Shown: positions 17,351-27,901, numbered from the stretch's first letter. The stretch is DNA of 64,000 bases from Natribaculum luteum (GCF_023008545.1 NZ_CP095398.1:372001-436000), one strand, 5' to 3'. Made by a program: numbers and translations. The notes: generated by a model not told the origin, from the letters alone.

Positions 17351-19329
17351 TGGCCCACCCCCATCGACGACGGGCTTTTGTCACGTGACATCATTTTCTC
17401 CATGATGAAGACACCTGCGAACACGATGACACCGGCGAGTTTGACGAACTGGTGGGGGTAGATCATCACGACCGTTCCGATCGCAGTGAGACCGGTTCGG
17501 AGCGCGATACGACGACCTACCCGCATATTGAACGGGTAGTTCAGCCCGTAAATCATCGCAATCGCACCCAGGAGGACCAGCGTGCCGGCGATCACGGTCG
17601 GTAGGCCAAGCGACATGGACACGAGTGCCGGGTTGTAGACGAACGCGACTGGCAGGATGAAAAGCGGGGCAGCGATCTTGATCGCAGCGCCACAGACCCG
17701 CCAGAAGTTCGCCTGGGCGATCCCGGCTGTCACGACCGCAGCCGTTGCAACCGGCGGTGTAATACCGGCCAGGATCGCGGCGTAGAATACGGTGTAGTGA
17801 GCCGTTATCTCGGGAATGGCGAAGTCCGAGATGAGCGTCGGTGCGATGAGGATCGCGACGATGACGTACGCTGCAACGGTCGGCATCCCGACACCCATCA
17901 AGATACTTACGAGCATCGCGAGGAGCACGGCCATCAGCAAGACGCCACCCGAGAGGTCAATCAGCAGCAGGGCGATCTTGTTCGGCACGCCGGTCACGCT
18001 GAAGATGTCGATGACGCCGTTGACCGCCGCCAGGATGATCGCGATCGGTGCGAGGATTATCGCACCGCGACGGAACCCGAGGATCGTGTTCCAGAACTGT
18101 GTGATGAATTCCGACGCGGGACTAATCTCCGAGTCGTCCAGCGCGCGCTGGATCGGGGGAATGAGGACGCCGGTGAGTATCATCGACACGATCGTCCACA
18201 GCGCAGACGTCATCACCGTGTACTGGGCGACGCCAAGCAGATAGACCAGGACGAGAAACGGCACCCCGAAACGGATTCCTTCGACGATCTTCTGTCTCGA
18301 AGTCAGTTCCTCGTCGAAGAACTCGTCGAACTCCATCTCCTGGCTGCTCGCGTCGCTGATCGCGACGTAGTGGACGGCGATACCGATCGAGGCGACGAGG
18401 ATCGCCGCCGGAACGATGCCTGCGATGACGATGTTGAGATAGGAAACGCCCAGGTACGACGCCATGACGAACGCCGACGCGCCCATGACTGGCGGCAGCA
18501 CCTGTCCGGACGTCGACGCGACTGCTTCGATGGCGGCCGCTCGATGGGGGGCCATTCCGCTGTCTTTCATCGTCGGGATCGTAAACGACCCCGTCATTGC
18601 GGCGTTCGCGGTGTAGGAGCCGTTGATCGACCCGATGACGGTCGACGAGAGCACCGCCGTCTGGGCCACGCCGGACCTGATGTAGTTCGCCGACTCGATC
18701 GCGACGCGCAGGATCAGATCGAACGCGCCGTAGGCAAACAGCAGGCCGGCGTACAGGAGAAACGGCGCGATCCACGCGGCAGTAAGCTGCGTGAGACTCC
18801 CGTAGAAGCCGTACAGGTCGGTGACCAGCGTCTGCAAGAGCGTCAGCTCCGTCATCCCGCCGTGGTTCAGGATCCCCGGGGCCATGTTGCCGTACATCCC
18901 GTAGAGGATGACACCGCCGACGAGACCGAGAAACAGGTTCCCGAACTCGCGCCACGTGAGATACAGTATCGAGAGGATGATGAGCCGCGCCAGCATGTAC
19001 TCGTGTTCGAACGCGTATCCCTGCTGGTGGACGTAGACGCTCTCGAAGTTCAAGGCGAAGTAGATCGACGCCGTTATCAGCACGATCGAGGCCGGTAACA
19101 GGACGGCAACGTCGAGTCGATCGCCTTCTTCGAGGGCCTGTCGCGACTGGTCGATGGCGTACACGGTGAGAATCGCACCGATGAAGATCACGCCGTACTT
19201 GACCCGAGACATCCCCTGGGTACGCGCCCAGTAGAGGACGATCGCCCAGAACACGAGCGAACTGAGTACGACGCTAATGTCGAGCACTCGGGGGACCAAC
19301 TTGTCCTTGGATTTTGTTTCTGAATTCAT
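17347..19329 (-). CDS. TRAP transporter fused permease (TAXI type)
   Basis: 660 residues, nearly all membrane segments, the length of the fused 4TM/12TM permeases (DctQ-like plus DctM-like) that work with TAXI binding proteins. The DctM-like part contains SSTVIGSINGSYTANAAMTG, MGVGMPTVAAYVIVAIL and YAAILAGITPPVATAAVV, the typical conserved loops and helices. It imports organic acids using an ion gradient, receiving substrate from the lipoprotein encoded just upstream (19389-20465). The 59-bp gap and the coupled downstream small gene define a three-gene operon. Confidence 0.9.
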   Translation of the reverse strand: MNSETKSKDKLVPRVLDISVVLSSLVFWAIVLYWARTQGMSRVKYGVIFIGAILTVYAIDQSRQALEEGDRLDVAVLLPASIVLITASIYFALNFESVYVHQQGYAFEHEYMLARLIILSILYLTWREFGNLFLGLVGGVILYGMYGNMAPGILNHGGMTELTLLQTLVTDLYGFYGSLTQLTAAWIAPFLLYAGLLFAYGAFDLILRVAIESANYIRSGVAQTAVLSSTVIGSINGSYTANAAMTGSFTIPTMKDSGMAPHRAAAIEAVASTSGQVLPPVMGASAFVMASYLGVSYLNIVIAGIVPAAILVASIGIAVHYVAISDASSQEMEFDEFFDEELTSRQKIVEGIRFGVPFLVLVYLLGVAQYTVMTSALWTIVSMILTGVLIPPIQRALDDSEISPASEFITQFWNTILGFRRGAIILAPIAIILAAVNGVIDIFSVTGVPNKIALLLIDLSGGVLLMAVLLAMLVSILMGVGMPTVAAYVIVAILIAPTLISDFAIPEITAHYTVFYAAILAGITPPVATAAVVTAGIAQANFWRVCGAAIKIAAPLFILPVAFVYNPALVSMSLGLPTVIAGTLVLLGAIAMIYGLNYPFNMRVGRRIALRTGLTAIGTVVMIYPHQFVKLAGVIVFAGVFIMEKMMSRDKSPSSMGVGQ

Positions 19330-19388
19330 TGTATGCTATCGTGTATAATATTTGAATTTCTCACCGCTCTTCGACTCGAGCGGGTGAG

Positions 19389-20465
<1,077 letters not shown>

Positions 20466-20491
20466 GTCCACTCATGGTATATCATGTCGTG

Positions 20492-20499
20492 TTTAATAA
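20492..20499 (-). promoter_or_regulatory. TATA-like box of the TAXI-TRAP operon
   Basis: TTATTAAA on the minus strand, centred about 26-31 bp before the start codons at 20471/20465. Confidence 0.5.
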
Positions 20500-20613
20500 T
20501 GTTTTTATTCGTTTCCAACATTAGGAGGAGACATATTTCATTCAGGTATTATACCGGTGTGAGAGATGGAGTAAAATCGATCGACTAAATATTAGCGGTT
20601 TGATGAGAGTTCT

Positions 20614-20675
20614 AAGCCCCCACCCTCAAGGAGCGAACGGAGTCAGCCGTGAGCGAGTAGGGCGGGGTAGTTCAC
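20614..20675 (+). mobile_element. Terminal remnant of an IS200/IS605 (TnpB-type) element
   Basis: CCCCACCCT (20618-20626) pairs with AGGGCGGGG (20659-20667), 8 of 9 positions, around a GAGCGAACGG loop, and the segment ends in AGTTCAC. It resembles the right-end hairpin of haloarchaeal TnpB-only elements. No tnpB is left beside it. The rest of 20500-20954 holds no gene that I recognise. Confidence 0.45.
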
Positions 20676-20954
20676 AACAGTGACTTTCTATCGACACCGT
20701 CCAGAAGTTCGTCGACCACGTCAACTCTAACGGTCGTTCGATTTCGACGACCGAATGTACAATTCAAATGTGTATCTATCGGCACGACTGCATCGCCGTC
20801 GAAAGGCGGCAGTCGTGTTCAGTGCAGCCCGGACAGCTATCGATACGATCCTCACGGCTCGACTACCACTACAGGCGATCAGTTCGCGGACTCGGTCGTT
20901 CGACGTCTACAGACGAAACAGGCCGAGCAGCTCGGGGTCAAGGTCCGAAGCGGT

Positions 20955-22175
20955 TCACTCGAAGCCGTTCGTTCCCTCGAGTCGGTGTTCCTCGGCGACC
21001 GTCTCGTCCAGTTCGACCCCGAGACCGGGCGCTTCCGGCACCTCGATGTAGCCGTCTTCGATGAGCGGTTCGTCGCGGACGAGCAGTTCGTCCCACCAGT
21101 CGACCTCGAGGGCGTGATACTCGAGGACGTCGAAGTTCGGGATCGCGGCGCCGAGATGCACGCAGGCCATCGTCCCGATCGGACTGCAGACGTTGTGGGG
21201 CGAGATCGGCATGTAGTTCTCTTCGGCACGATCCGCGATCCGCATCGTCTCACCCAGGCCGCCGACGGTGGTTGGGTCCGGCGTCACGATGTCGACACCG
21301 TGCTCGTAGATCAGGTCGGACAGTTCGTGGACCCGGAAGCGGTTTTCACCGGTCGCGACCGGGGTCTTCGTCGCCTTCGTGACTTCGATTTGCGCGTCCA
21401 TGTTCTCCGGCGGAACGAGATCCTCGAGCCACATGAGGTCGTACTCCTCGAGTTTGTAAGCGAGGCGTTTGGCGCTCTCGACCGAGTAATCCCAGTGACA
21501 GTCGAACGCGAGGTCGACGTCGTACCCGATCTCCTCGCGGACCGCCTCGACGATTTCGCGCTTGTACTCGATGGCCCCGTTACTCAGTCGGCCGTTGAAC
21601 GGGTCCGGGTCGTTGTCCATCTCGAGGTCGAGATCGAACTTGAGCGCGGTAAACCCCATGTCGACGACGCGCCGCGCTTCGTTCGCGTAGGCGTCCGGAG
21701 AGTACGCGTCGGCGTCGGCGTACTCGGTGTAGCCGTCTTCGACGGCGTAGGCTTCGCCTGCATGACAGTCACAGTAGATCCGAACCTCGTCGCGGAACTT
21801 CCCGCCGAGGAGCTGGTAGACTGGGACGTCGAGGATCTTTCCGGCGACGTCCCACAGCGCGATCTCAATGCCCGAGGCGGCGGTGATGACCTTCCCGGTC
21901 GTTCCGCCGTGACCGGACATCTCCTGGATGATCCGCCTGTAGAGGCGCTGGACGTCGAGCGGGTTCTCGCCGATCAGGAACCGTTTCGTGTACTCGACGA
22001 GTTCGGGAACGCCGCCGCCGCGGTAGGATTCGCCGATCCCCGTGACGCCGGCGTCGGTCTCGATCTTGATCAAGTTCCACTCGAAGTTCCCCTCGACGAC
22101 GCACGTCTGGATGTCGGTTATCTCGACGTCGCGATCCGCGTTCCGGTTCGATATCTGGTTTGAGAAGTCTTTCAT
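20955..22175 (-). CDS. Enolase superfamily dehydratase (mandelate racemase/muconate lactonizing type)
   Basis: 406 residues from ATG 22175, 14 bp after the stop of the upstream dehydratase; longer readings of the frame run into that gene and are unlikely. It has an N-terminal capping domain (to about 130) and a TIM barrel with LKFDLDLE (a KxD variant of the usual KxK), metal ligands in DLAFDCHWD, WLEDLVPPE and ATGENRF, and a C-terminal ISPHN His. The pattern resembles the acid-sugar dehydratases (galactonate, mannonate, xylonate types). It would remove water from a sugar acid to give a 2-keto-3-deoxy acid. Confidence 0.85.
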   Translation of the reverse strand: MKDFSNQISNRNADRDVEITDIQTCVVEGNFEWNLIKIETDAGVTGIGESYRGGGVPELVEYTKRFLIGENPLDVQRLYRRIIQEMSGHGGTTGKVITAASGIEIALWDVAGKILDVPVYQLLGGKFRDEVRIYCDCHAGEAYAVEDGYTEYADADAYSPDAYANEARRVVDMGFTALKFDLDLEMDNDPDPFNGRLSNGAIEYKREIVEAVREEIGYDVDLAFDCHWDYSVESAKRLAYKLEEYDLMWLEDLVPPENMDAQIEVTKATKTPVATGENRFRVHELSDLIYEHGVDIVTPDPTTVGGLGETMRIADRAEENYMPISPHNVCSPIGTMACVHLGAAIPNFDVLEYHALEVDWWDELLVRDEPLIEDGYIEVPEAPGLGVELDETVAEEHRLEGTNGFE

Positions 22176-22189
22176 GATGAGTTCAGTTT

Positions 22190-23323
22190 TTAGCTCGTCT
22201 GGTACGATTGGTACGTCCGCTCGAAGCGCTCGAGCGCGTCGGCGTCCAGCCGGACGCCGTGGCCCGGTTCGTCCGGGAGCGAAATCGCCCCGGTATCGTC
22301 GGGCCGGAGTGGCGTTTCGACGACGTCGTCGAACACCTTCACGTCCATGTCGCGGTAGAAGTACTCCACCCAGAGCCCGTTCTCGATCGCGCCGAGAAGC
22401 GACGCGTGAAGGTTCCAGTTGTAGTGTGGCGCGATCTGTACGTCGTTTGCCGCCGCGTAGTGGGCGATCTTGAGCCACTCGGTGATTCCGCCGCAGACAG
22501 TCGCATCGGGTTGTAAGACGCCTGCTGCGCCATCGTCGTACAGCCGCTCGAAGGCGTAGCGCGGGCCCTCGAGTTCGCCGGTCGCGACGGGATACGGAAT
22601 GGCGTCGTTGACAGCCGTCATCGCGCCGACGCTGTCGATCATGACGGGTTCTTCGATGAAGTACGGGTCGTACGGTTCGAACGCGCGACAGGCACGGATC
22701 GCTTCCGTCCCGCCCGACCAGGCCCCGTTCGCGTCGAGCAGCAACGTTCGATCTGGGCCGATTTCGTCGCGGACGGCGGCGACGCGGTCGGCTTCCTCGG
22801 AGATCGACCGACGACCGACCTTCATCTTGACGACGTCGTGGCCCTCGTCGAGGTACCGACGCATCTCGTCACGGAGTCCCGCGTGGCCCTTCTCGTCCCG
22901 GTAGTAGCCCCCACTCGCGTACGCGGGGACCGCGTCGGCGTGCCCGCCGAGAAGTTTGTACAGCGGCTGGTCGGCGGCTTTCGCCTTGACGTCCCAGAGG
23001 GCGATGTCGACCGTCGAGATCGCCCGGAGGACCACGCCGGCCCGGCCGATCTGGACTGTCCCGTCGAACATCTCGCGCCACAGTCGCTCCGTGTCCCGTG
23101 GGTCTTCGCCGACGACGATCGGTTCGAGCAGCGACTCTACCGCGTCGGCGATGAGGCCTGCCCCCTCGTATCCGAGCGAGTACCCCACCCCCTCGTGTCC
23201 GCTCGTGGTCCGGACGTACGTGATCGCGTGATCCCTGTACGTGAGCGTCCGATTCGAGAAGGATACCGGGTCCTCCAGCGGTATTGCCACTGGGAATGAC
23301 TCGACGTGGTCGATCTCCATCAC
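22190..23323 (-). CDS. Enolase superfamily dehydratase/racemase (mandelate racemase type)
   Basis: 377 residues. It has a capping domain, then a barrel with VKMKVGRRS (KxK acid/base motif, about residue 162), LLLDANGAW (metal ligand Asp), FIEEPV, ATGELEG (Glu ligands) and IAPHYNWNLHASLLGA (His general base). Unlike its neighbour at 20955-22175, it has the canonical KxK. It is probably a sugar-acid dehydratase or epimerase acting in the same pathway. It is the first gene of the pair and is divergent from the LarA-like gene, sharing an 89-bp control region with it. Confidence 0.87.
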   Translation of the reverse strand: MMEIDHVESFPVAIPLEDPVSFSNRTLTYRDHAITYVRTTSGHEGVGYSLGYEGAGLIADAVESLLEPIVVGEDPRDTERLWREMFDGTVQIGRAGVVLRAISTVDIALWDVKAKAADQPLYKLLGGHADAVPAYASGGYYRDEKGHAGLRDEMRRYLDEGHDVVKMKVGRRSISEEADRVAAVRDEIGPDRTLLLDANGAWSGGTEAIRACRAFEPYDPYFIEEPVMIDSVGAMTAVNDAIPYPVATGELEGPRYAFERLYDDGAAGVLQPDATVCGGITEWLKIAHYAAANDVQIAPHYNWNLHASLLGAIENGLWVEYFYRDMDVKVFDDVVETPLRPDDTGAISLPDEPGHGVRLDADALERFERTYQSYQTS

Positions 23324-23382
23324 TCAGAGAACGACAAAGGAGGGTGAAAGTAACTCACATACCGGCAATTCTCACCAGGGAG

Positions 23383-23390
23383 AAATATAA
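23383..23390 (+). promoter_or_regulatory. TATA-like box of the LarA-like gene
   Basis: AAATATAA is centred 26 bp before ATG 23413, so the transcript is predicted to be leaderless. Confidence 0.6.
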
Positions 23391-23412
23391 GTCGGGCAGC
23401 TAGATACCAAAC

Positions 23413-24711
23413 ATGGAGTTTCCCGACCCGGACGAGATAGCGCATCTCATCGATCCGCAGCCGTATCCCTCGTTTGCACGCGTCAGCTACGATCCGCCCA
23501 CCGAGACGCTCCCCGATCTGCTGGCGACGGTCCGATCGGAGCTCGATCGGCTTCCGCTCGACGACCTCGAGCCCGGCGCCACGGTCGCGGTCGGCGTCGG
23601 CAGCAGAGGGATTCACCGCCTCGACGACGTCGTCACCGAAACGATCACGTCCCTCGAGGAACGCGGGTTCGACCCCGTCGTCGTTCCGGCGATGGGCAGC
23701 CACGGCGGTGCAACCCCCGAGGGTCAACGCGAGATTCTCGCCGCCCTGGATATCACCGAGGACCGAATCGGCGCGCCGATAGACGCTCGCATGGACGTCG
23801 AAAAGCTCGCCGAAGTCGACGTCGGTGGAACGACGACCCCGGTCTACCTCTCTGCCGCCGCGCTCGAGGCCGACGCGGTCCTCGTGATCAATCGCGTCAA
23901 GCCGCACACGAACTTCACCGGCCGAATCGAGAGCGGGCTCTGCAAGATGCTCACCGTGGGCCTCGGCAAGCAACGCGGTGCCCAGGCGTTCCACTCGACG
24001 GCGATCGAGCAGGGATACGTCCCGACGATCGAATCGCTCGTCGCGGCCATCAGGGACGCCGCCCCGGTGCTCGGTGGACTGGCGATCGTGGAGAACTTCC
24101 ACGAAGAGACCGGGCACCTCGAGGCGATCCCGGCCTCGTCGCTCGAGGATCGCGAGCCCGACCTGCTGGAACGGGCACGGAACGAGATGGCGACGCTCCC
24201 GGAGGACGACATCGATCTGCTCGTCGTCGACGAACTCGGAAAGGAGATCTCTGGTGCGGGGATGGACACGAACGTGATCGGCAGGTATCGCGTTCTCAAC
24301 GCGCCCGATCCGGAGGATCCCTCGATCAAACTCATCTACGCTCGTGGACTCACGGCAAAGACCAGCGGCAACGGGAACGGGATCGGCCTGGCCGATATCA
24401 CTCGTCGGGCTGCCGTCGAGCAACTCGACTTGCGGAAGACCTACGCGAACGCCCTGACGAGCGGCTCGCTCGCCAAAGCGAAGCTTCCACCCGTGGCGCC
24501 GAACGACGAACTGGCGCTTCGAATCGCCCTGAACGCCCTTGGCGGCTACGATCCGGAGACGGCCAGAGTCGCCTGGATCGAGAACACGACCGATCTCGCC
24601 GAGTTCTACGTCTCGGACGCACTCCTCGAGGAGATCGTGGACGACGTCACGGTACGAAGCCGAGCACGACTTACGTTCGACGACGGCACAGCCGAGTTCG
24701 AGCGAGTGTAG
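23413..24711 (+). CDS. LarA-like (lactate racemase N-terminal domain) protein
   Basis: 432 residues. It has family landmarks of nickel-pincer racemase relatives: VAVGVGSRGIHRLDD, VPAMGSHGGATPEGQ (the MGSHGG loop with a conserved His), and RVKPHTNFTGRIESGLCKML. Relatives interconvert stereoisomers of lactate or other 2-hydroxyacids; many need Lar cofactor-making proteins, none of which are in this window. Placed between two sugar-acid dehydratases and an IclR gene, it may racemise a hydroxyacid product or substrate of the same pathway. It ends 1 bp before the convergent IclR gene stops. Confidence 0.8.
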   Translation: MEFPDPDEIAHLIDPQPYPSFARVSYDPPTETLPDLLATVRSELDRLPLDDLEPGATVAVGVGSRGIHRLDDVVTETITSLEERGFDPVVVPAMGSHGGATPEGQREILAALDITEDRIGAPIDARMDVEKLAEVDVGGTTTPVYLSAAALEADAVLVINRVKPHTNFTGRIESGLCKMLTVGLGKQRGAQAFHSTAIEQGYVPTIESLVAAIRDAAPVLGGLAIVENFHEETGHLEAIPASSLEDREPDLLERARNEMATLPEDDIDLLVVDELGKEISGAGMDTNVIGRYRVLNAPDPEDPSIKLIYARGLTAKTSGNGNGIGLADITRRAAVEQLDLRKTYANALTSGSLAKAKLPPVAPNDELALRIALNALGGYDPETARVAWIENTTDLAEFYVSDALLEEIVDDVTVRSRARLTFDDGTAEFERV

Positions 24712-24712
24712 C

Positions 24713-25516
24713 TCACTCGACGACGTGGGCGTTCGAACTGTCTGGTGAGGAGTAGGTGATGTTCAGCTCGAGTTCGTTCGCGGCCGCGAGCAGGCGGGCC
24801 GGGAGTTCGTCTTCGAGCCGGTCGCCGGTCAGCCGGTTGGATGGTCCCGCGACGGCGAGTGCTCCGAGGACCGAATCGTCGCGTTTGACAGGAACCGCAA
24901 CCCCGTTGATGCCGTCGACGTGTTCCTCCCGGTTGAAGGCGACGCCGCGCTCGCGGACTCGCTCGAGTTCCGCGTACAGTTTTTCGCGGTCGGTGATCGT
25001 GTTCTCGGTGAGCGCCGGCAACTCCCACCGGTCGAAGATCTCGTCGACGCGCTCTCGCGGATAGTGCGCGAGGATCGACTTGCCCGCCGACGACGAGTGG
25101 AGGTGGATCTGGCGACCGACGCCGAACCCGGCGCGCACGGCCTTGCTGCCAGTCGCCATGTGGAGGTAGATGCCGAGCCCGTGGTCTTCGACGACGAACT
25201 GACACCGTTCCTGAGTCTCCTCGGAGAGGCTCTGGACGTACTGCTCGGCCATTTCGTAGGCCGGTTCTCTCGTTCGTGCCGCTCGACCCAGCCGAACGAA
25301 TCGGAGCCCGAGCTGGTACTGCGTTCCCACTCGCGACACGTACCGGAGATCACAGAGCGTGTTGAGATGGCGGTGTGCGGTGCTCTCGGCGAGATCGAGC
25401 TCGTCTGCGATCTCGGAGAGTCGTGCGGGACCGTTCTCCTGGAGCTGGTGGATGATCTCGAAGGTCGTCTTCGTGCTCCCGATCCGATTTCCGCCCCCAG
25501 TGTCGCGTTCTACCAT
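24713..25516 (-). CDS. IclR family transcriptional regulator
   Basis: 267 residues. HTH and wing occupy about residues 12-75 (TTFEIIHQLQENG, LAESTAHRHLNTL, YVSRVGTQYQLGLRFVRLG). The effector domain spans about 85-255 (SSSAGKSILAHYPRE, WELPALTENTITD, VRERGVAFNREEHVDG, GALAVAGPSNRL). It is convergent with the LarA-like gene and divergent from the SDR-cupin-FAH operon, so it is the likely regulator of the sugar-acid genes. Confidence 0.9.
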   Translation of the reverse strand: MVERDTGGGNRIGSTKTTFEIIHQLQENGPARLSEIADELDLAESTAHRHLNTLCDLRYVSRVGTQYQLGLRFVRLGRAARTREPAYEMAEQYVQSLSEETQERCQFVVEDHGLGIYLHMATGSKAVRAGFGVGRQIHLHSSSAGKSILAHYPRERVDEIFDRWELPALTENTITDREKLYAELERVRERGVAFNREEHVDGINGVAVPVKRDDSVLGALAVAGPSNRLTGDRLEDELPARLLAAANELELNITYSSPDSSNAHVVE

Positions 25517-25953
25517 ATCGGGATGAAAACGTTCCCGGGTTAAAAATTACGCTATATGGAATTCGACTGTTCGAGGTGTCGAGCTCACGTTGACTCGGCT
25601 GAAACAGTTACACTGGTGGGCATACGAGCGCCTATCGAACGAACGAGATTCCGGGCCGCGGAAGGCTAGTCGCGACCAACAAGTTCGAAAATCGAATGGA
25701 TTACGAGACTACAACTGTAATGAGACATATCGTTTCGTGGTAACTACTACCGCGTTTGTGGAAAGATAACGCCCGAGTTGTGCGGTCACGGCCACCGATA
25801 GGTTGAACCGGTGCTCGTCCAAACCAGAGACCAGTCGATTCCTCGATACGGAACCATGACCGATGATCGTGAACGTTTCAGAGTAACAAAGGGACGGGTT
25901 GCCTTACCGCAACGCGAAGTTTTTTCCCTTTCTCGTCGAGGATTACGGACGAC
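25517..25953. other. Divergent control region between IclR and SDR operon
   Basis: No gene. The TTTTTT run near 25920-25925 is placed about right for the SDR transcript. No clear operator palindrome was picked out by eye. Confidence 0.35.
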
Positions 25954-26739
25954 ATGGACCTACAGATTACCGGTAACGCAGCGCTGGTCACGGCATCCTC
26001 CAGCGGTCTCGGAAAGGCGTCGGCGAAGGCGCTCGCCCGCGAAGGTGCGAACGTCGTCATCAACGGCCGCGACGAGGACCGACTCGAGGCAGCGAAAGCG
26101 GAGATCGAAGACGTCGCCGAAGGCACCGTCGTCGCTCAACCGGGCGATCTCACCGACGAGGACGACATCGAGAGCCTGGTCGAGACGACCGTCGACGAGT
26201 TCGGTGGGATCGACCACCTCGTGACGAGCGCGGGCGGACCGCCGTCGGGACCGTTCCTCGAGACGGACGACGAGGACTGGTACCAGGCGTACGACCTGCT
26301 CGTGATGAGCGTCGTGCGACTCGCACGCGAAGCCGAGCCGTACCTCCGCGAGGGCGAGGGGACGATCGTGAACATCACGTCGCGAAGCGTCAAGGAAGCC
26401 ATCGACAGCCTCGTGCTGTCGAACTCGGTTCGCATGAGCGTCATCGGACTCGAGAAGACGCTCTCGAAGGAGTTCGCCCCCGAGGTGCGTGCCAACGCCG
26501 TCCTCCCTGGCCCTCACGAGACAGAACGCATCGAAAATCTCGTCGAGCAGGCTATCGACCGCGGCGACTACGACTCGTACGAAGAGGGTCTCGACGACTG
26601 GGCGAACAATCCCCTCGATCGGATCGGCGACCCGATGGAACTCGGGAACACCGTCGCCTTCCTCTCGTCGCCGGTCTCGGGGTACATCAACGGCGAGAGT
26701 ATCCTGATCGACGGCGGCTCCACGGGAGCGAACCTATGA
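25954..26739 (+). CDS. Short-chain dehydrogenase/reductase
   Basis: 261 residues, classical SDR length. It has the TASSSGLGKASAKALA nucleotide-binding loop (variant of TGxxxGxG), VTSAGGPP in place of NNAG, and Ser in NITSRSV. The catalytic YxxxK is not clear: the expected position reads SLVLSNSVRMSVIG, so the Tyr and Lys are replaced. This is a feature shared with some atypical SDRs. The end INGESILIDGGS is typical. It probably oxidises a keto-deoxy acid in the pathway. Its stop overlaps the cupin start (ATGA, 26736-26739). Confidence 0.82.
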   Translation: MDLQITGNAALVTASSSGLGKASAKALAREGANVVINGRDEDRLEAAKAEIEDVAEGTVVAQPGDLTDEDDIESLVETTVDEFGGIDHLVTSAGGPPSGPFLETDDEDWYQAYDLLVMSVVRLAREAEPYLREGEGTIVNITSRSVKEAIDSLVLSNSVRMSVIGLEKTLSKEFAPEVRANAVLPGPHETERIENLVEQAIDRGDYDSYEEGLDDWANNPLDRIGDPMELGNTVAFLSSPVSGYINGESILIDGGSTGANL

Positions 26740-27083
26740 AGCCGGTCGACTTCGACGGTGCGGAGACGTACGAGCCAGACGAGGGCTGGCGGCGCGTCTC
26801 GCTTGCTGGCAGCGACCAGTTTTCCTTCGAGTGGTTCGAGAAACCACCGGGGCACAGTTCCCCGATGCACGACCACGAGAACGAGCAGGTCTGTCTCTGT
26901 CTCAGAGGCGAACTCACGGTCGCGACCGAGAACGACGAGGTGGTGCTGGGCCAGTACGACTCCGTCTTGCTCGAGTCCGAAGAGCCCCACCGCGTCGAGA
27001 ACACGGGCGACGAACTGGCGGTCGGCCTGGACGTCTTCGCACCCGGTCGGTCGTTCGACTTCTGGACCGAGAGAGACGAATGA
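26736..27083 (+). CDS. Single-domain cupin protein
   Basis: 115 residues, one beta-barrel. Cupin motif 1 appears as SSPMHDHENEQVCLCLRGEL (metal-binding H-x-H-x4-E, then G), and motif 2 as PHRVENTGDELAVGLDVF. It is coupled by ATGA overlaps to both the SDR (upstream) and the FAH hydrolase (downstream), so the three act in one process. The role may be sugar-acid isomerase, mutarotase-like or sensor; not determinable from sequence. Confidence 0.8.
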   Translation: MKPVDFDGAETYEPDEGWRRVSLAGSDQFSFEWFEKPPGHSSPMHDHENEQVCLCLRGELTVATENDEVVLGQYDSVLLESEEPHRVENTGDELAVGLDVFAPGRSFDFWTERDE

Positions 27084-27901
27084 AGTACCTCGCACGAACG
27101 ACCGACGGCCGGCCGCTGCTCGGCGACGACGACGGATTCGTCCCGCTCTCGTCGGCTGTCCCGGCTGCCTCGAGCGTTCGGGACGCGCTCTCGCACGCCG
27201 CAAGCGGGACGCTCCCCGACGTCGACGACGTTCCGGCCGACCGGATCGATCGCCAGCACGTTCGGTTCGGACCCCCGCTCGAGCGCTTCGGCAAACTGTG
27301 GGGGATCGGGCTGAACTACGCCGAACACGCCGGCGATCTGGACGAGCAGCGCCCGGACGAGCCAGCCAGCTTCCTGAAACCGTCGAGCGCCCTCACCGGT
27401 CCGGGTGGGCCGATCACGCTCCCGCCGACCGATCAGACCGACGGCGTCACGGCCGAGGCCGAACTCGCCGTGCTGATCGGACGGGAATGTCGCGACGTCG
27501 GCGAGGACGCAGTCGACGACGTGATCGCAGGCTATCTCCCCGTCATCGACATGACCGCGGAGGACATCCTCCAGCGCAATCCACGGTTCCTGACACGGGC
27601 CAAGAGCTTCGACTCGTTCCTCGTCGTCGGACCGACGATCGCCGTCCCCGACGAACCGCCGGCCCTCGAGGACGTCACGGTCCGGACGATCGTCAACGAG
27701 ACGGTCGCGGCCGAAAACGAGGTCCGCAACATGCTGTTTCCCCCTCGAGAGATCGTCTCGTTTCACTCCCGTGTAATGACGTTACAGCCCGGCGACCTCT
27801 TCAGTACGGGGACGCCCGGTGCGGAACCGATCGAGCCCGGTGACCACGTTCGTGCGACCGTCGAGACGATCGGTGCTGTCGACGCGCCAGTCGTTCGCTG
27901 A
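27080..27901 (+). CDS. Fumarylacetoacetate hydrolase family protein
   Basis: 273 residues from ATG 27080, which overlaps the cupin stop; the frame is open further left but that part lies inside the cupin gene. FAH motifs: LWGIGLNYAEHA, then EAELAVLIG (metal-binding Glu pair), GYLPVIDMTAEDIL, RAKSFDSF, and the C-terminal GDLFSTGTPGAEPIEPGD. The family hydrolyses or decarboxylates 2,4-diketo acids. In the diketo branch of fuconate/rhamnonate breakdown, a dehydratase, an SDR and an FAH hydrolase act in sequence, giving pyruvate and lactate or glycolate; the neighbours here match that order. Confidence 0.88.
   Translation: MKYLARTTDGRPLLGDDDGFVPLSSAVPAASSVRDALSHAASGTLPDVDDVPADRIDRQHVRFGPPLERFGKLWGIGLNYAEHAGDLDEQRPDEPASFLKPSSALTGPGGPITLPPTDQTDGVTAEAELAVLIGRECRDVGEDAVDDVIAGYLPVIDMTAEDILQRNPRFLTRAKSFDSFLVVGPTIAVPDEPPALEDVTVRTIVNETVAAENEVRNMLFPPREIVSFHSRVMTLQPGDLFSTGTPGAEPIEPGDHVRATVETIGAVDAPVVR

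Noticed and set aside
17797-19098. 433-codon + strand frame opposite the TRAP permease
   Set aside because: Arg/Asp/His-rich shadow of the permease gene. The permease has clear family motifs.
20955-22478. A 507-codon frame running past ATG 22175 into the upstream dehydratase
   Set aside because: The extra N-terminus is the antisense-free overlap of another frame of the upstream gene. The family length and normal start favour ATG 22175.
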